A stretch of 20,313 bases of DNA from contig JAPLSP010000680.1 of assembly GCA_026398575.1 (NCBI GenBank), forward strand, positions 1-20,313. Reading direction: 5' to 3'. Below the pieces are notes generated by a model. The model did not search any database. It was not told where the DNA came from and worked only from the letters and a program-made list of their open reading frames with translations. A program made the position numbers and the translations under genes. This DNA comes from Candidatus Sumerlaeota bacterium (GTDB lineage: Bacteria > Sumerlaeota > Sumerlaeia > JADFCT01). Positions 1 through 7,900 of the stretch are shown here, in pieces; position 1 is the first letter of the stretch; every line of letters starts with the position of its first letter.

Positions 1-1176
1 TTTGTCGCCGACATAGAGGCTTCCGCTTTCCGAAAACTTGCGATTGTATTTCTTCATCAATTCCGCCAGGAGCGGCGGACGGTTCATGGCGCTGGAGCCG
101 ACGCTGCCTTGGGTATCGCCTTCTTCCGTGCTTTTGTTTCCCGGACGCTTGCCGTCAAACCAATATACTTTGACGGGAGGCATGTCGCCGCGCGCCGGGA
201 AATCCCAACGAATGCGCGCGCCGATGGGGTAGCGTTCTTTGGTTCCGCCGTTCATCTCCTCGACTTCGATGGAGGTGGGATGCCCGAGTTTCAGCGCCCA
301 ATGAGCGCCGTCCATGACGTGGCAGGCCATATTGCCCAGTGATCCGTTGCCAAAGTCATGCCAGCCATGCCATTCATGCGGATGCAGGTCTTTGTGATAT
401 TCGCGGAACGGCGCCGGGCCGATCCATTCATCCCAATGCATGCCCGGAGGAACCGGCAGAGCGGGGGGACGGTCGCCCACGCCGCCGTTCGCGCGGTTGG
501 TCCAGCAAAACACCTCGGTGACTTTGCCGATGGCGCCGGCCCAGATATATTCACAAAGCCGGCGGTAGCCTTCGTTGGAGTGGCCCTGATTGCCCATCTG
601 CGTCGCCACTTTGTATTTGCGCGAATACTCGGCCATTGTTCGCGCTTCCTGGATGCAATAGGCCATCGGCTTCTCGACGTAGGCGGCCTTGCCCAGTTGC
701 ATCGCCATCAACGCGGGAAGGCAATGATGATGATTCGGCGTGGCGATCAGCACCGCGTCAATCTCCTTGCCCACTTTGTCGAACATCTTACGGTAGTCGT
801 TGAAGGTCTGGACTTTGCTCGTGTCCAGATTGGAATTGGAGTCTTTGGCTCTCTTGAGTGCTTTTTCAAGGTTCTTTTCGTCCGTGTCCACAAGGGCAAC
901 CAGCTGCTCGCGCGCAGCGGGTGGGACATGAGCCCCCGTGCCCTGGCCGCCGCAGCCGATTACTGCGATGCGCAGTTTCGGGCCGGACGATGCCGAACTG
1001 GAAGTTGCGGTCTCAGTGGTTTTTGATTCCGAGGTTTTGGGCTTGGATGTTTTGGGCTTGGGCGTCGCCTTCTGCGCCAGAATGTTGGGCGCGCCGAGCA
1101 GTCCCGCTCCGGCAGCCGCTCCGGCGCCGATGGCGACTTTTTTCAGAAAGTCTCTTCTGTTCTCGTTCTCTGACAT
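1..1176 (-). CDS. Tat-exported Gfo/Idh/MocA family oxidoreductase (3' end outside window)
   Basis: Reading leftwards from ATG 1176, 392 codons stay open to the window edge, so the C-terminus is missing. AAGGAG lies about 9 nt upstream of the start. The N-terminus has a twin-arginine signal (NRRDFLKK, residues 6-13) and a hydrophobic Ala/Gly stretch ending near LAQ. A low-complexity linker with KPKTS repeats follows (residues about 38-65). The Rossmann fold starts at IAVIGCGGQG (70-79), and the family motif EKP is at 168-170 after ATPNHHH. A candidate active-site histidine lies in the later stretch LGNMACHVMD. The family oxidises or reduces sugars and related polyols with NAD(P); the Tat signal implies export in folded form with cofactor bound. 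The substrate cannot be read from sequence. It follows the isomerase-like gene on the same strand after a 249-bp gap that holds an inverted repeat. Confidence 0.92.
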   Translation of the reverse strand, partial: MSENENRRDFLKKVAIGAGAAAGAGLLGAPNILAQKATPKPKTSKPKTSESKTTETATSSSASSGPKLRIAVIGCGGQGTGAHVPPAAREQLVALVDTDEKNLEKALKRAKDSNSNLDTSKVQTFNDYRKMFDKVGKEIDAVLIATPNHHHCLPALMAMQLGKAAYVEKPMAYCIQEARTMAEYSRKYKVATQMGNQGHSNEGYRRLCEYIWAGAIGKVTEVFCWTNRANGGVGDRPPALPVPPGMHWDEWIGPAPFREYHKDLHPHEWHGWHDFGNGSLGNMACHVMDGAHWALKLGHPTSIEVEEMNGGTKERYPIGARIRWDFPARGDMPPVKVYWFDGKRPGNKSTEEGDTQGSVGSSAMNRPPLLAELMKKYNRKFSESGSLYVGDK

Positions 1177-1257
1177 CTTGTTTTCTCCTTGGGGTATTAT
1201 AAAAAGTATTAGCTACAAAAGTTTGAGCGACACAGTGAGATCAATGCCGCTTCGATC

Positions 1258-1364
1258 AGCGCCAGCTTTTGGAGTAAGGTGGCTTGCCGCCTTCTTTTTA
1301 GCGTTTCAATGGCCTTGGCGCAAAAAAGAAGGCGGCGAGCCACCTTACTCCAAAAGCTGGCGCT
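1258..1364. repeat. Long inverted repeat (43-bp arms, 21-nt loop)
   Basis: Positions 1258-1300 and 1322-1364 are reverse complements with about two mismatches. Each arm contains AGCGCCAGCTTTTGGAG and then a GTGGC-rich segment. The loop is 1301-1321. It sits between two minus-strand genes, in the 1177-1425 gap, and no other gene is seen there. It could act as a transcript-stabilising or terminating hairpin, or be a REP/MITE-like element. No T-run follows it directly on the minus strand, so a simple intrinsic terminator is less likely. Confidence 0.85.
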
Positions 1365-1425
1365 ATTCTCAACTGCATCTAATTTTCCTCTCATTCGCGG
1401 GATAGCCTGATAAGCCCCATCTGCT

Positions 1426-2355
1426 TCAGCTTTGCGCCTTGAGCGCTTTCTCAACCATGCCCTCCCATATCTTCCGCTGTTCGATCATCGCTTCGATGCG
1501 GTCCGGAACTTTTTCGCTGTTTTCCATCAGCAGCCAGCCGTCCCATCCCATCTTGACCAGCAGATTGGTCTGCAGCTGATAGGGGAATTTTTCATCTTTG
1601 AGATTGTGAATATGGATCGTATGCGCGAGGAAGTTTTTCACCAGGTTGAAATTCGCCTCGAATCCTTTGCCTTCAGCATCCCGCTTGTCACAGTTCAGCC
1701 GAATGCCCACGGATTTTTGAGTGACCTGATCCATGACGGCCTTCATCGTCGGCAGCTCACCGGCGGGGCCGTGGGCTTCGAGGTCAACCCGCTGTCCGAG
1801 ATCGGCGGCATAGCTCCCAAGTTCATTCACGGCCTTGGCGATCTGCGCGATGGTTTTTTCATGCTCGACATTCGGCTGGAACTGGTTGGGGAAGACGCGA
1901 ACGCATATCGAGCCGATATCGCGGCTTAGTTTCAAGTAGCCCTTTGATGCTTCGATGGATGCTTTCAGTTTTTCCGCTTCGGGCCAGTCCATGCGCTCAC
2001 CGCAGGCGACGGATACGATCTTCACCGGACTGTCGGCGAATTGCTTTTTTACTTCACTGCGCCGCTGCGCGGCAATTTCCAGCTCGACGCCATGCGCGTA
2101 TTTCGAGCTCGTGCGCAACTCCACGCCCAGCACATTGGCCTTCTGGAGATTGGCGATCAGGGTGGGGATGTCCCAATCCATGCCCCATTGATAGGTCGCC
2201 AGGCCGAGGCGCAGTTTTGCGGCGCCTTTGGCAGGAGCATCGGCGGCAAATACCCCGGAGGGATTGAGAGCGCCGAGCGCACAAACGCCGGCAGCGGTTC
2301 CCAACGCGCCCGCGATGAATTCGCGGCGTGAAGCGGACTTAGGAGCAAATGTCAT
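1426..2355 (-). CDS. Tat-exported sugar phosphate isomerase/epimerase-like TIM-barrel protein
   Basis: 309 aa. The start ATG at 2355 has AAGGA about 8 nt upstream. A Tat signal is clear (SRREFI at residues 9-14, then a hydrophobic stretch to about residue 38, ending FAADA). The rest matches the xylose-isomerase-like (AP endonuclease 2) fold. Candidate metal and catalytic residues are E79 (GVELRT), E193 and H195 (DLEAHG), D223 (NCD), H248/H250 (HIHNLKD) and E278 (LLMENS). Family members isomerise or epimerise sugars, often next to Gfo/Idh/MocA oxidoreductases, and such genes lie on both sides here. The Tat signal suggests that it works outside the cytoplasm, perhaps in a 3-keto-sugar route; that route is an inference. 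Confidence 0.88.
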   Translation of the reverse strand: MTFAPKSASRREFIAGALGTAAGVCALGALNPSGVFAADAPAKGAAKLRLGLATYQWGMDWDIPTLIANLQKANVLGVELRTSSKYAHGVELEIAAQRRSEVKKQFADSPVKIVSVACGERMDWPEAEKLKASIEASKGYLKLSRDIGSICVRVFPNQFQPNVEHEKTIAQIAKAVNELGSYAADLGQRVDLEAHGPAGELPTMKAVMDQVTQKSVGIRLNCDKRDAEGKGFEANFNLVKNFLAHTIHIHNLKDEKFPYQLQTNLLVKMGWDGWLLMENSEKVPDRIEAMIEQRKIWEGMVEKALKAQS

Positions 2356-2417
2356 TGAACGAGTCCTTTTGAATAATAATGGGTATCTGCCTTATTCTAT
2401 TGCTATTGCCGCCACTC

Positions 2418-2500
2418 GTTTCACCACAGAGGCACAGAGACACAGAGAAAACGACTTTGTTTTTCTCTGTGTGTGTGTCTCTGTGCCTCTGTGGTGAAAA
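2418..2500. repeat. CACAGAG-type inverted repeat between two genes
   Basis: The left arm (about 2418-2451) reads TTTCACCACAGAGGCACAGA onwards. The right arm (about 2461-2500) is its reverse complement with a 4-nt CA/TG expansion. The loop is about 9 nt. On the minus strand it begins about 14 nt after the stop of the 2514-4004 gene and ends upstream of the start at 2355. It could fold into a strong hairpin acting as a terminator or mRNA barrier. From memory, the same kind of sequence recurs in many unrelated metagenomic genomes. Confidence 0.85.
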
Positions 2501-2513
2501 TATTAAAACGCAT

Positions 2514-4004
2514 TTACACTTTCTCCGGCACCACAAACGGCGCGCGGTATGGGCGCGTCACCAGCTTGTTCGCGTCTTCGCTGAATTCACCGGTGAAACG
2601 CTCGGTATCGGAATCCATCGTCAACATCGGCCCCAGCGCAGCGGGCGTTTTGCCCAGATCAATTCCATTGGCTGCCAGATGCGCCTGCATGCGCTCAAAC
2701 GCGCTCGACAGTTCCTTGCGCCCGCGAATCTTCTCCGCGATCTCGCCGCTTGGCGCGCCTTTGCCGAGGCGATAAGAAATATTTCCGAGATGGACCAGCC
2801 CCGCCGAGAGATGGCCCTGAAGGATATCGCCCACCAGATCGCCGGCGCGGCGGCTGCGCACGGCCTCGATGAAGTTGACGTTCATATTCGGCGTTGTCGG
2901 CTTGAATTGCTGGATCAGTTTGCCGTCTTTGTCATAGGCCTTGTTGTCGGCCACATAGCCGTTCTCGCAATGAATCACCACGCCCATTTGGACATCGCGA
3001 TAGGAATCCATCGCCTTGCCGCCCCAGGATTCTTTCAGGAGCGATTTGTCCTTTGGCAGACCGCGAACCTCGAAGATGACCGGCGCCGGCTCATAGTCGA
3101 AGAAGGTCAGCAGCGTGTTCGGCGTCTCGCCGTCATCCACGTAGCCGAACCGTCCGCCGATGCTCATGACGTGGCGCGGCAACAGCGCATCGCCTGCCGC
3201 CATGCGGCAGCCATCCATGTAATGAATGCCCATGTTGCCCAGGTCGCCGCAGCCATAGAGCCAGTCCCAATGCCAGTCGTAGTGCAGGAATTCGCGCATC
3301 AGCGGCTTTACTGGCGCGGGCCCGGACCATAAGTCATAGTCCAAGGTCGCGGGGATCGTTTGCGGACCGCTGACTTTGCCGATGCTGGGGCGCGGCTTAT
3401 AGTTCACCCCATATATCCATTGTATCTTCCCGAGATTGCCCTTGCGTGCGTAGTCCACGGCCTCCCTGAATCCGGTAGGCGAACGCGAGACGCTGGTGCA
3501 TTGCACGATGCGGTTGTATTTGCGGGCCGCCTCAACCATCTTGCGGCCTTCGAAGATGTTATGCGAGGCTGGCTTCTGCACGAAGACGTCCTTGCCGGCC
3601 TGGCACGCCCAAACCGCGGCCAGCGCGTGCCAGTGATTGGGCGTCGTGATGCTGACGGCGTCAATGTCTTTGTTTTCGAGCAGTTTGCGGATGTCGGTGT
3701 AGGTTTCGACGTTTTCGTTCAGTTTTTTGCACTGCGCCGCTTCTTCATCGAGAATGACGCGATCCACGTCGCACAGCGCCGCGATGCGGACGCCGGGAAC
3801 CTTGCGGAAGTCGCGGATGTCCTGCTTGCCCTTGCCGCCGATTTTTATTTTCGAGCCGACGCCGATGACGGCCAGGCGAATGTCGCCATTGGCGCCAGCG
3901 GCTCTGGCAAAGGGCGGCAGCGAAGCGCCGCTCCCCAGGATGATGGCTCCGGCGCCGACGGCGGCGGAACCTTTCACGAAATTTCTCCGCGACATTTTTT
4001 TCAT
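2514..4004 (-). CDS. Tat-exported Gfo/Idh/MocA family oxidoreductase
   Basis: 496 aa from ATG 4004. A GGGG-containing stretch lies 5-12 nt upstream and is a weak ribosome site; the internal ATG at 3995 has nothing better. The Tat signal is SRRNFVKG (residues 5-12) with a hydrophobic run to about residue 35. The Rossmann motif is LAVIGVGSKIKIGG (44-57). The motif usually seen as EKP reads QKP here (143-145, VQKPASHN), after TTPNHWHA. A candidate catalytic histidine lies in LGNMGIHYMD. The length, about 100 residues above simple family members, is common for Tat-exported members in planctomycete-like genomes. It is probably an NAD(P)-dependent sugar or inositol-type dehydrogenase; the substrate is unknown. 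The isomerase-like gene follows downstream. Confidence 0.92.
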   Translation of the reverse strand: MKKMSRRNFVKGSAAVGAGAIILGSGASLPPFARAAGANGDIRLAVIGVGSKIKIGGKGKQDIRDFRKVPGVRIAALCDVDRVILDEEAAQCKKLNENVETYTDIRKLLENKDIDAVSITTPNHWHALAAVWACQAGKDVFVQKPASHNIFEGRKMVEAARKYNRIVQCTSVSRSPTGFREAVDYARKGNLGKIQWIYGVNYKPRPSIGKVSGPQTIPATLDYDLWSGPAPVKPLMREFLHYDWHWDWLYGCGDLGNMGIHYMDGCRMAAGDALLPRHVMSIGGRFGYVDDGETPNTLLTFFDYEPAPVIFEVRGLPKDKSLLKESWGGKAMDSYRDVQMGVVIHCENGYVADNKAYDKDGKLIQQFKPTTPNMNVNFIEAVRSRRAGDLVGDILQGHLSAGLVHLGNISYRLGKGAPSGEIAEKIRGRKELSSAFERMQAHLAANGIDLGKTPAALGPMLTMDSDTERFTGEFSEDANKLVTRPYRAPFVVPEKV

Positions 4005-4134
4005 ATTCGGCCCCGGATAAATAATGGGATGAGATGATTTCTCAAAAAATCAAGAAGCGCATCGCGCCGCGTTCGACTAAACCGCATTATGATAGGCAGT
4101 ATGGCGGGACGGGCGCAACTAATTTTGCTGGCCG

Positions 4135-4162
4135 CCTGCCGGGGATTCCAACGCCCGGCAGG
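4135..4162. terminator. Possible terminator hairpin after the DUF4143 ATPase gene
   Basis: CCTGCCGGG (4135-4143) and CCCGGCAGG (4154-4162) form a perfect 9-bp GC-rich stem with a 10-nt loop, about 20 nt beyond the stop of the minus-strand ATPase gene. No T-run follows on the minus strand, so this is only a candidate. The rest of the 4005-4180 gap shows nothing recognisable apart from the upstream region of the gene that starts at 4004. Confidence 0.35.
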
Positions 4163-4180
4163 GCTGCTATCCTTGCAGGC

Positions 4181-5359
4181 TTATGTGTATTCTCCTGCCC
4201 ATAACGCTTCGAGAAAATCGCGGTAGGGCAGAACAAGGATGCCTTCCTCAAGTTTGCGCGCGCGCGGCTCCAGACTCACGCATATATATCGCTTCATCTG
4301 TTTTTCCTCCGCCAGCGCCAAAAGAGAGCGAAGGTCGCGAAGGGCCACATTTTCTTTGGCTTTGACTTCTACGGCAGTGTGATCGCCGATGATGAAATCC
4401 ACCTCGTAGCCTGACGCAGACCGCCAATAGCTCAGCGGAGCGGATGACACATAGTCGCTGTGGGCCGTGAGCTCATGCATCAGATACGTCTCGAAAGCTT
4501 CACCGAATTCCGGCGTGCCCGGACGGAATTCCCTTCCCTGCAGCACAGAGACCACGCCGACATCAAAGAAGTAGTACTTCGACGAGACAAGCGGCTTTCG
4601 CATCTTTGTTTTTTTCCAGGTTGGGAGCTCGCGCAGGACAAGCGTGTCTTTCAAAATCTCAAAGTACTCGTAAATGGTGGTTCGGGCCACTTGGGCGTCG
4701 CTTGCGACACTGCTGAAGTTTATCATGGTCCCGTTGCAGGAAGCGGCCACCTTGAGAAACCGGCTGAAAGCTGGTATATTGCGCGTTGCGCCTTCCGCGA
4801 CGATTTCCTGCTGCAGGTATAATCCCGCATACGCCTCCAGGTCGGCGCGCGGTTCATCGGAGAAGTAAATCGAAGGCAGCAAGCCCCGCCGAATGGCGCG
4901 CCGAAGGTCAAACCGGCTGCCCAATTCCCGGCAAGTCAGAGGGTGCAGGTACTTGGTACGGGCGCGGCCTCCGAGCAGATTTACGCCTCCCCGGCGGAGC
5001 TTGCGGGGGCTTGACCCGGTAAGCAGAAACCGTGTTCCGCGCGTTTCAATCAGCCGGTGGACCTCATTCAGCAGCTCCGGCATGCGCTGAATCTCATCAA
5101 TGACCACCGTATGGTCCCGCGGTCCCAGCTCCTGCCCTATGCGGCTGGGATTCTGGTTGAGAGCCAGAAACGTTGATGAATCAAGAAGGTCATAGACCTT
5201 GGTATCTTTCAGGGAATGACGGACGAGGGAGGTTTTACCCGTTTGCCGGGGGCCAAGAAGGAAATATGATTTCTTCCGGAGCAGGGCGGCCAAGTCAAGC
5301 GTCCGCTCCACAAATTGCGTATCGGGGCTGTCAGGGTTTGGTGACATGTTCGTCGTCAT
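4181..5359 (-). CDS. AAA ATPase with DUF4143 domain
   Basis: 392 aa. The N-terminal AAA_14-type ATPase has a Walker A motif GPRQTGKT (residues 36-43), a Walker B motif VVIDEIQ (85-91) and a sensor-like LLTGSS (112-117). The C-terminal DUF4143 half holds a restriction-endonuclease-like pattern: GYEVDFII with D321, then AVEVKAKE with E331 and K333. These proteins are very common in bacteria and archaea, scattered between unrelated genes, and their role is not established; a selfish or defence-linked role has been suggested. The start codon lies inside a 30-bp palindrome (5351-5380), so the exact start (5359, or the in-frame ATG at 5347) is uncertain; no clear Shine-Dalgarno sequence is seen. 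The gene stands alone between two sugar-related genes, consistent with independent acquisition. Confidence 0.93.
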   Translation of the reverse strand: MTTNMSPNPDSPDTQFVERTLDLAALLRKKSYFLLGPRQTGKTSLVRHSLKDTKVYDLLDSSTFLALNQNPSRIGQELGPRDHTVVIDEIQRMPELLNEVHRLIETRGTRFLLTGSSPRKLRRGGVNLLGGRARTKYLHPLTCRELGSRFDLRRAIRRGLLPSIYFSDEPRADLEAYAGLYLQQEIVAEGATRNIPAFSRFLKVAASCNGTMINFSSVASDAQVARTTIYEYFEILKDTLVLRELPTWKKTKMRKPLVSSKYYFFDVGVVSVLQGREFRPGTPEFGEAFETYLMHELTAHSDYVSSAPLSYWRSASGYEVDFIIGDHTAVEVKAKENVALRDLRSLLALAEEKQMKRYICVSLEPRARKLEEGILVLPYRDFLEALWAGEYT

Positions 5360-5380
5360 TTATCATGACAAATGACGACG
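5351..5380. promoter_or_regulatory. 30-bp palindrome over the ATPase start: likely operator or hairpin
   Basis: The arms CGTCGTCATTT (5351-5361) and AAATGACGACG (5370-5380) are perfect reverse complements. The 8-nt centre contains the further palindrome TCATGA (5363-5368). Only one base pair in 30 is mismatched. It covers ATG 5359 and lies between the ATPase and the upstream beta-helix gene stop at 5394. Its position suits autoregulation, by protein binding to DNA or by an mRNA hairpin that hides the start codon. Confidence 0.7.
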
Positions 5381-5393
5381 GAGTCGTCAATGC

Positions 5394-7187
5394 CTATTTT
5401 TCAGGCCGCGGGCCATAGTGCGGCAGCGGGGCGCCGAATTCGTAGGCGCCGAGATCGGGGGCTTTGCCGGCGAAGCCGTCGTTGATGCCGGGCAGGATGG
5501 CGCCGGCGTCAATGGCGGCAGAACCCGCCTTCAAACGCAAATCGTTCGCCGCCGGATCGGTCTGCTTTTTCGGATCCTCGGGCTGTTTGATTCCCGAGGC
5601 GAACAGCGTCGCGGGATCAACCAGCACGGCGTGCTTATAGACCGGCGCCTTGGCTTTCACTTCCTCCAGCGTTTTATAGCGCGCGCCGTTCCACTTCAGG
5701 AAATTGCCCCACGGGCCGCCGCCGAATCCGTCGTAGTCGAAATCGCAGTCCGCCATCGGCGCAGTGGTTTCGTATGCGTAGTTGGCGTCCGTGCCGATGA
5801 AGAGATTATTCCGATAGACGCAATTGCGCGCCTTCTCGCTCGTTGACAATACCAGGGGCATGCCCTTCTTGACGCAGGTGTTGTGTAGGAAAAGCGCGCC
5901 GGAGGGGCTGTTATGCATCTTAAATGCCTCGACCTCGATATTGTAGAGCGCGTTGCGGAAGATATAGATCGGCCCGCCGAAAACCGGCTGCACGGAAATT
6001 CCCTGGAAGACGTTGGTGAACCGGTTCAGGAAACAGCGGTTGTTGCGCTCCGAGCCGTCCATCTCGCAGCCGTCGTCGAGGCATTCGCTGACTTCGTTGT
6101 TGTGAACGTCGGACGCCACGCATCGCGGCGAGGGCGCCATGTCAATGCCGTCCTTGAATCCGCGGACACGGTTATAGCAAACGACGTTGCCCGAGCCGCT
6201 GATCTCGATGCCGCGATATTCTTCCACCGAGGCGCCGTGCTTGGCATCGGCCCACGTGTACGGCCCTTCAAGCAGGTTGTCGGCGATGAAAAGCCCGCCG
6301 AGGCGGCCGCTGTTGTTGCGCGTGGCGGTGAGGCCGCGTTTCACATCATAGAAATGGCAGCGCCGGATCACGACGCGCTGCCCTTCATGCGCGACCACTC
6401 CCCAGACGCATTTGCGGATGGACAGTTTCTCGAACCAGACATCGTGGATGTCGCTTGCGGAAATGCCGCGATCGGGCGGCGCCGGCGCCTTGCCTTGCGC
6501 GTCAATCACGGCTTCACCGTCGCCCGCGCCGCGCCAGATGATGGGTTTGCCGGGCTCGCCGTTTTTCTTGATCTCAAACGTTCCCTCATAAACGCCTTTG
6601 TGGAGAAGAAACAGATCGCCGGGTTTTGCCTGGGCCTGTGCGGCGGCCAATCCCTTGAAAGGGTCCGCCTGCGTTCCGCTGCCGCCGCCGGCGCCTGGAA
6701 TGACGTGCATCTCGCGGGCATCCTTAGGCTGCATGGGTTCGGCGAGGGTGCGCGCTTTCAGCAGTTTCTCGGCGGCGCCGCCGTCCGGATCCGAAAGGCT
6801 CAGTTTGAGTTCGTATTCCGTATCCGGCTCAAGCAGAACGGCGCTGCCCGCGAACAGCCAGCCGTCCGAAGGCGTCTTGATTGCGCTTTCGCCTTTTTCC
6901 AGCTTATTGCCGCCCTTCTCGACGCGGAAAAGATCCATGGCTCGCCGCCATTGCGCGGCGCCGGTTGTGCGATACTGAAACTCCACCTTGGCGTTCTTGT
7001 TATCATCGCCGCCAATGATCCAATAAACCCCCAGGCATTGCAGCGTCGGCGGCTCGAGCGTCGGTTCGCCGAGAGGATTGGAGGCGTTCTCGGCGCGCGC
7101 GGATACAGGGCTGAATGGCCCAATGTCCACCAAAGCCAAATCCACCAACAGAATCAGCGCCAAGGCGGCAGTTCGAAAGTTTTTCAT
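5394..7187 (-). CDS. Secreted right-handed parallel beta-helix protein
   Basis: 597 aa. ATG 7187 has GAGG about 7 nt upstream. A Sec signal peptide is evident (MKNFRTAALALILLVDLALV, cleavage near SARA at 29-32). Residues about 43-148 look like a fibronectin type III-type beta-sandwich. A pectin-lyase-like start follows (GAGGGSGTQADPFKGLAAA, 165-183, then AKPGDLFLLHKGVY), and beta-helix repeats rich in N, G and D run to about 540. The tail AIDAGA...DLGAYEFG is typical of secreted beta-helix proteins. The family includes polysaccharide lyases and hydrolases, but no specific catalytic set is recognised, so binding or cleavage of a plant or algal polysaccharide is an inference. It lies downstream of the DUF433/DUF5615 pair. 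Confidence 0.88.
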   Translation of the reverse strand: MKNFRTAALALILLVDLALVDIGPFSPVSARAENASNPLGEPTLEPPTLQCLGVYWIIGGDDNKNAKVEFQYRTTGAAQWRRAMDLFRVEKGGNKLEKGESAIKTPSDGWLFAGSAVLLEPDTEYELKLSLSDPDGGAAEKLLKARTLAEPMQPKDAREMHVIPGAGGGSGTQADPFKGLAAAQAQAKPGDLFLLHKGVYEGTFEIKKNGEPGKPIIWRGAGDGEAVIDAQGKAPAPPDRGISASDIHDVWFEKLSIRKCVWGVVAHEGQRVVIRRCHFYDVKRGLTATRNNSGRLGGLFIADNLLEGPYTWADAKHGASVEEYRGIEISGSGNVVCYNRVRGFKDGIDMAPSPRCVASDVHNNEVSECLDDGCEMDGSERNNRCFLNRFTNVFQGISVQPVFGGPIYIFRNALYNIEVEAFKMHNSPSGALFLHNTCVKKGMPLVLSTSEKARNCVYRNNLFIGTDANYAYETTAPMADCDFDYDGFGGGPWGNFLKWNGARYKTLEEVKAKAPVYKHAVLVDPATLFASGIKQPEDPKKQTDPAANDLRLKAGSAAIDAGAILPGINDGFAGKAPDLGAYEFGAPLPHYGPRPEK

Positions 7188-7233
7188 TTAGCGCCTCGCA
7201 AAAGCGTCAGGGAATATTCTTGCTTAGTTGCAT

Positions 7234-7587
7234 CTACAATCTTATTCGAATGTGCTTTTCATCAACGATCCACAATTTTCCCACCAAAGATTCTACGGTG
7301 AGCTTGTAGGATAGTTGCCGGATGATAGTCAATACATGCGGTTTGCTTTGTGAGGAAAGACGTAATACGATGATACCAGAATACGATGCAGGTGGATAGG
7401 CTCGTATATCGGCAAAATCCTTGTCCAGGGTGATAATTGCTCGCTTTTCTGTCTGACTGATTGCCGCGATGTTTTCATCGGGCTCGCCTCCAAGCCTCTC
7501 ATCCAAGGCGGAACAAGCGTCATGGCCGGCTTGCCTCAATATCGCGGCAGCTTCTTTCGGCAAGCTCTCATCAGTTTTAAATCTCAT
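7234..7587 (-). CDS. DUF5615 PIN-like toxin of a DUF433/DUF5615 pair
   Basis: 117 aa from ATG 7587. A longer reading from 7644 would overlap the antitoxin gene by 47 nt; the family usually begins M-x-F-x-x-D-E-x-L-P, which here is MRFKTDESLP, so 7587 is chosen. Visible conserved parts are the acidic pair D6-E7, ERLGGEPDENIAAI, and the block ITLDKDFADIRAYPP followed by GIIVLRL. This is a PIN-domain-like fold predicted to be a metal-dependent RNase acting as a toxin. It lies 10 nt after the DUF433 gene, the standard order antitoxin then toxin. RNase activity is family inference. Confidence 0.85.
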   Translation of the reverse strand: MRFKTDESLPKEAAAILRQAGHDACSALDERLGGEPDENIAAISQTEKRAIITLDKDFADIRAYPPASYSGIIVLRLSSQSKPHVLTIIRQLSYKLTVESLVGKLWIVDEKHIRIRL

Positions 7588-7597
7588 CGCGGCGCTC

Positions 7598-7882
<285 letters not shown>

Positions 7883-7900
7883 TTATCTTTTTGACGCAAT

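Noticed and set aside
358..1026. Plus-strand ORF (222 codons) opposite the first oxidoreductase
   Set aside because: Antisense of a Rossmann-fold gene with Tat signal and ribosome site; no protein family recognised.
2379..3332. Plus-strand ORF (317 codons) across the CACAGAG repeat and the oxidoreductase gene
   Set aside because: It translates the inverted repeat and the antisense of a clear Gfo/Idh/MocA gene.
5913..7301. Long plus-strand ORF (462 codons) opposite the beta-helix gene
   Set aside because: Antisense shadow in GC-rich sequence; the minus frame has a signal peptide and clear family motifs, and this one has no recognisable domain.
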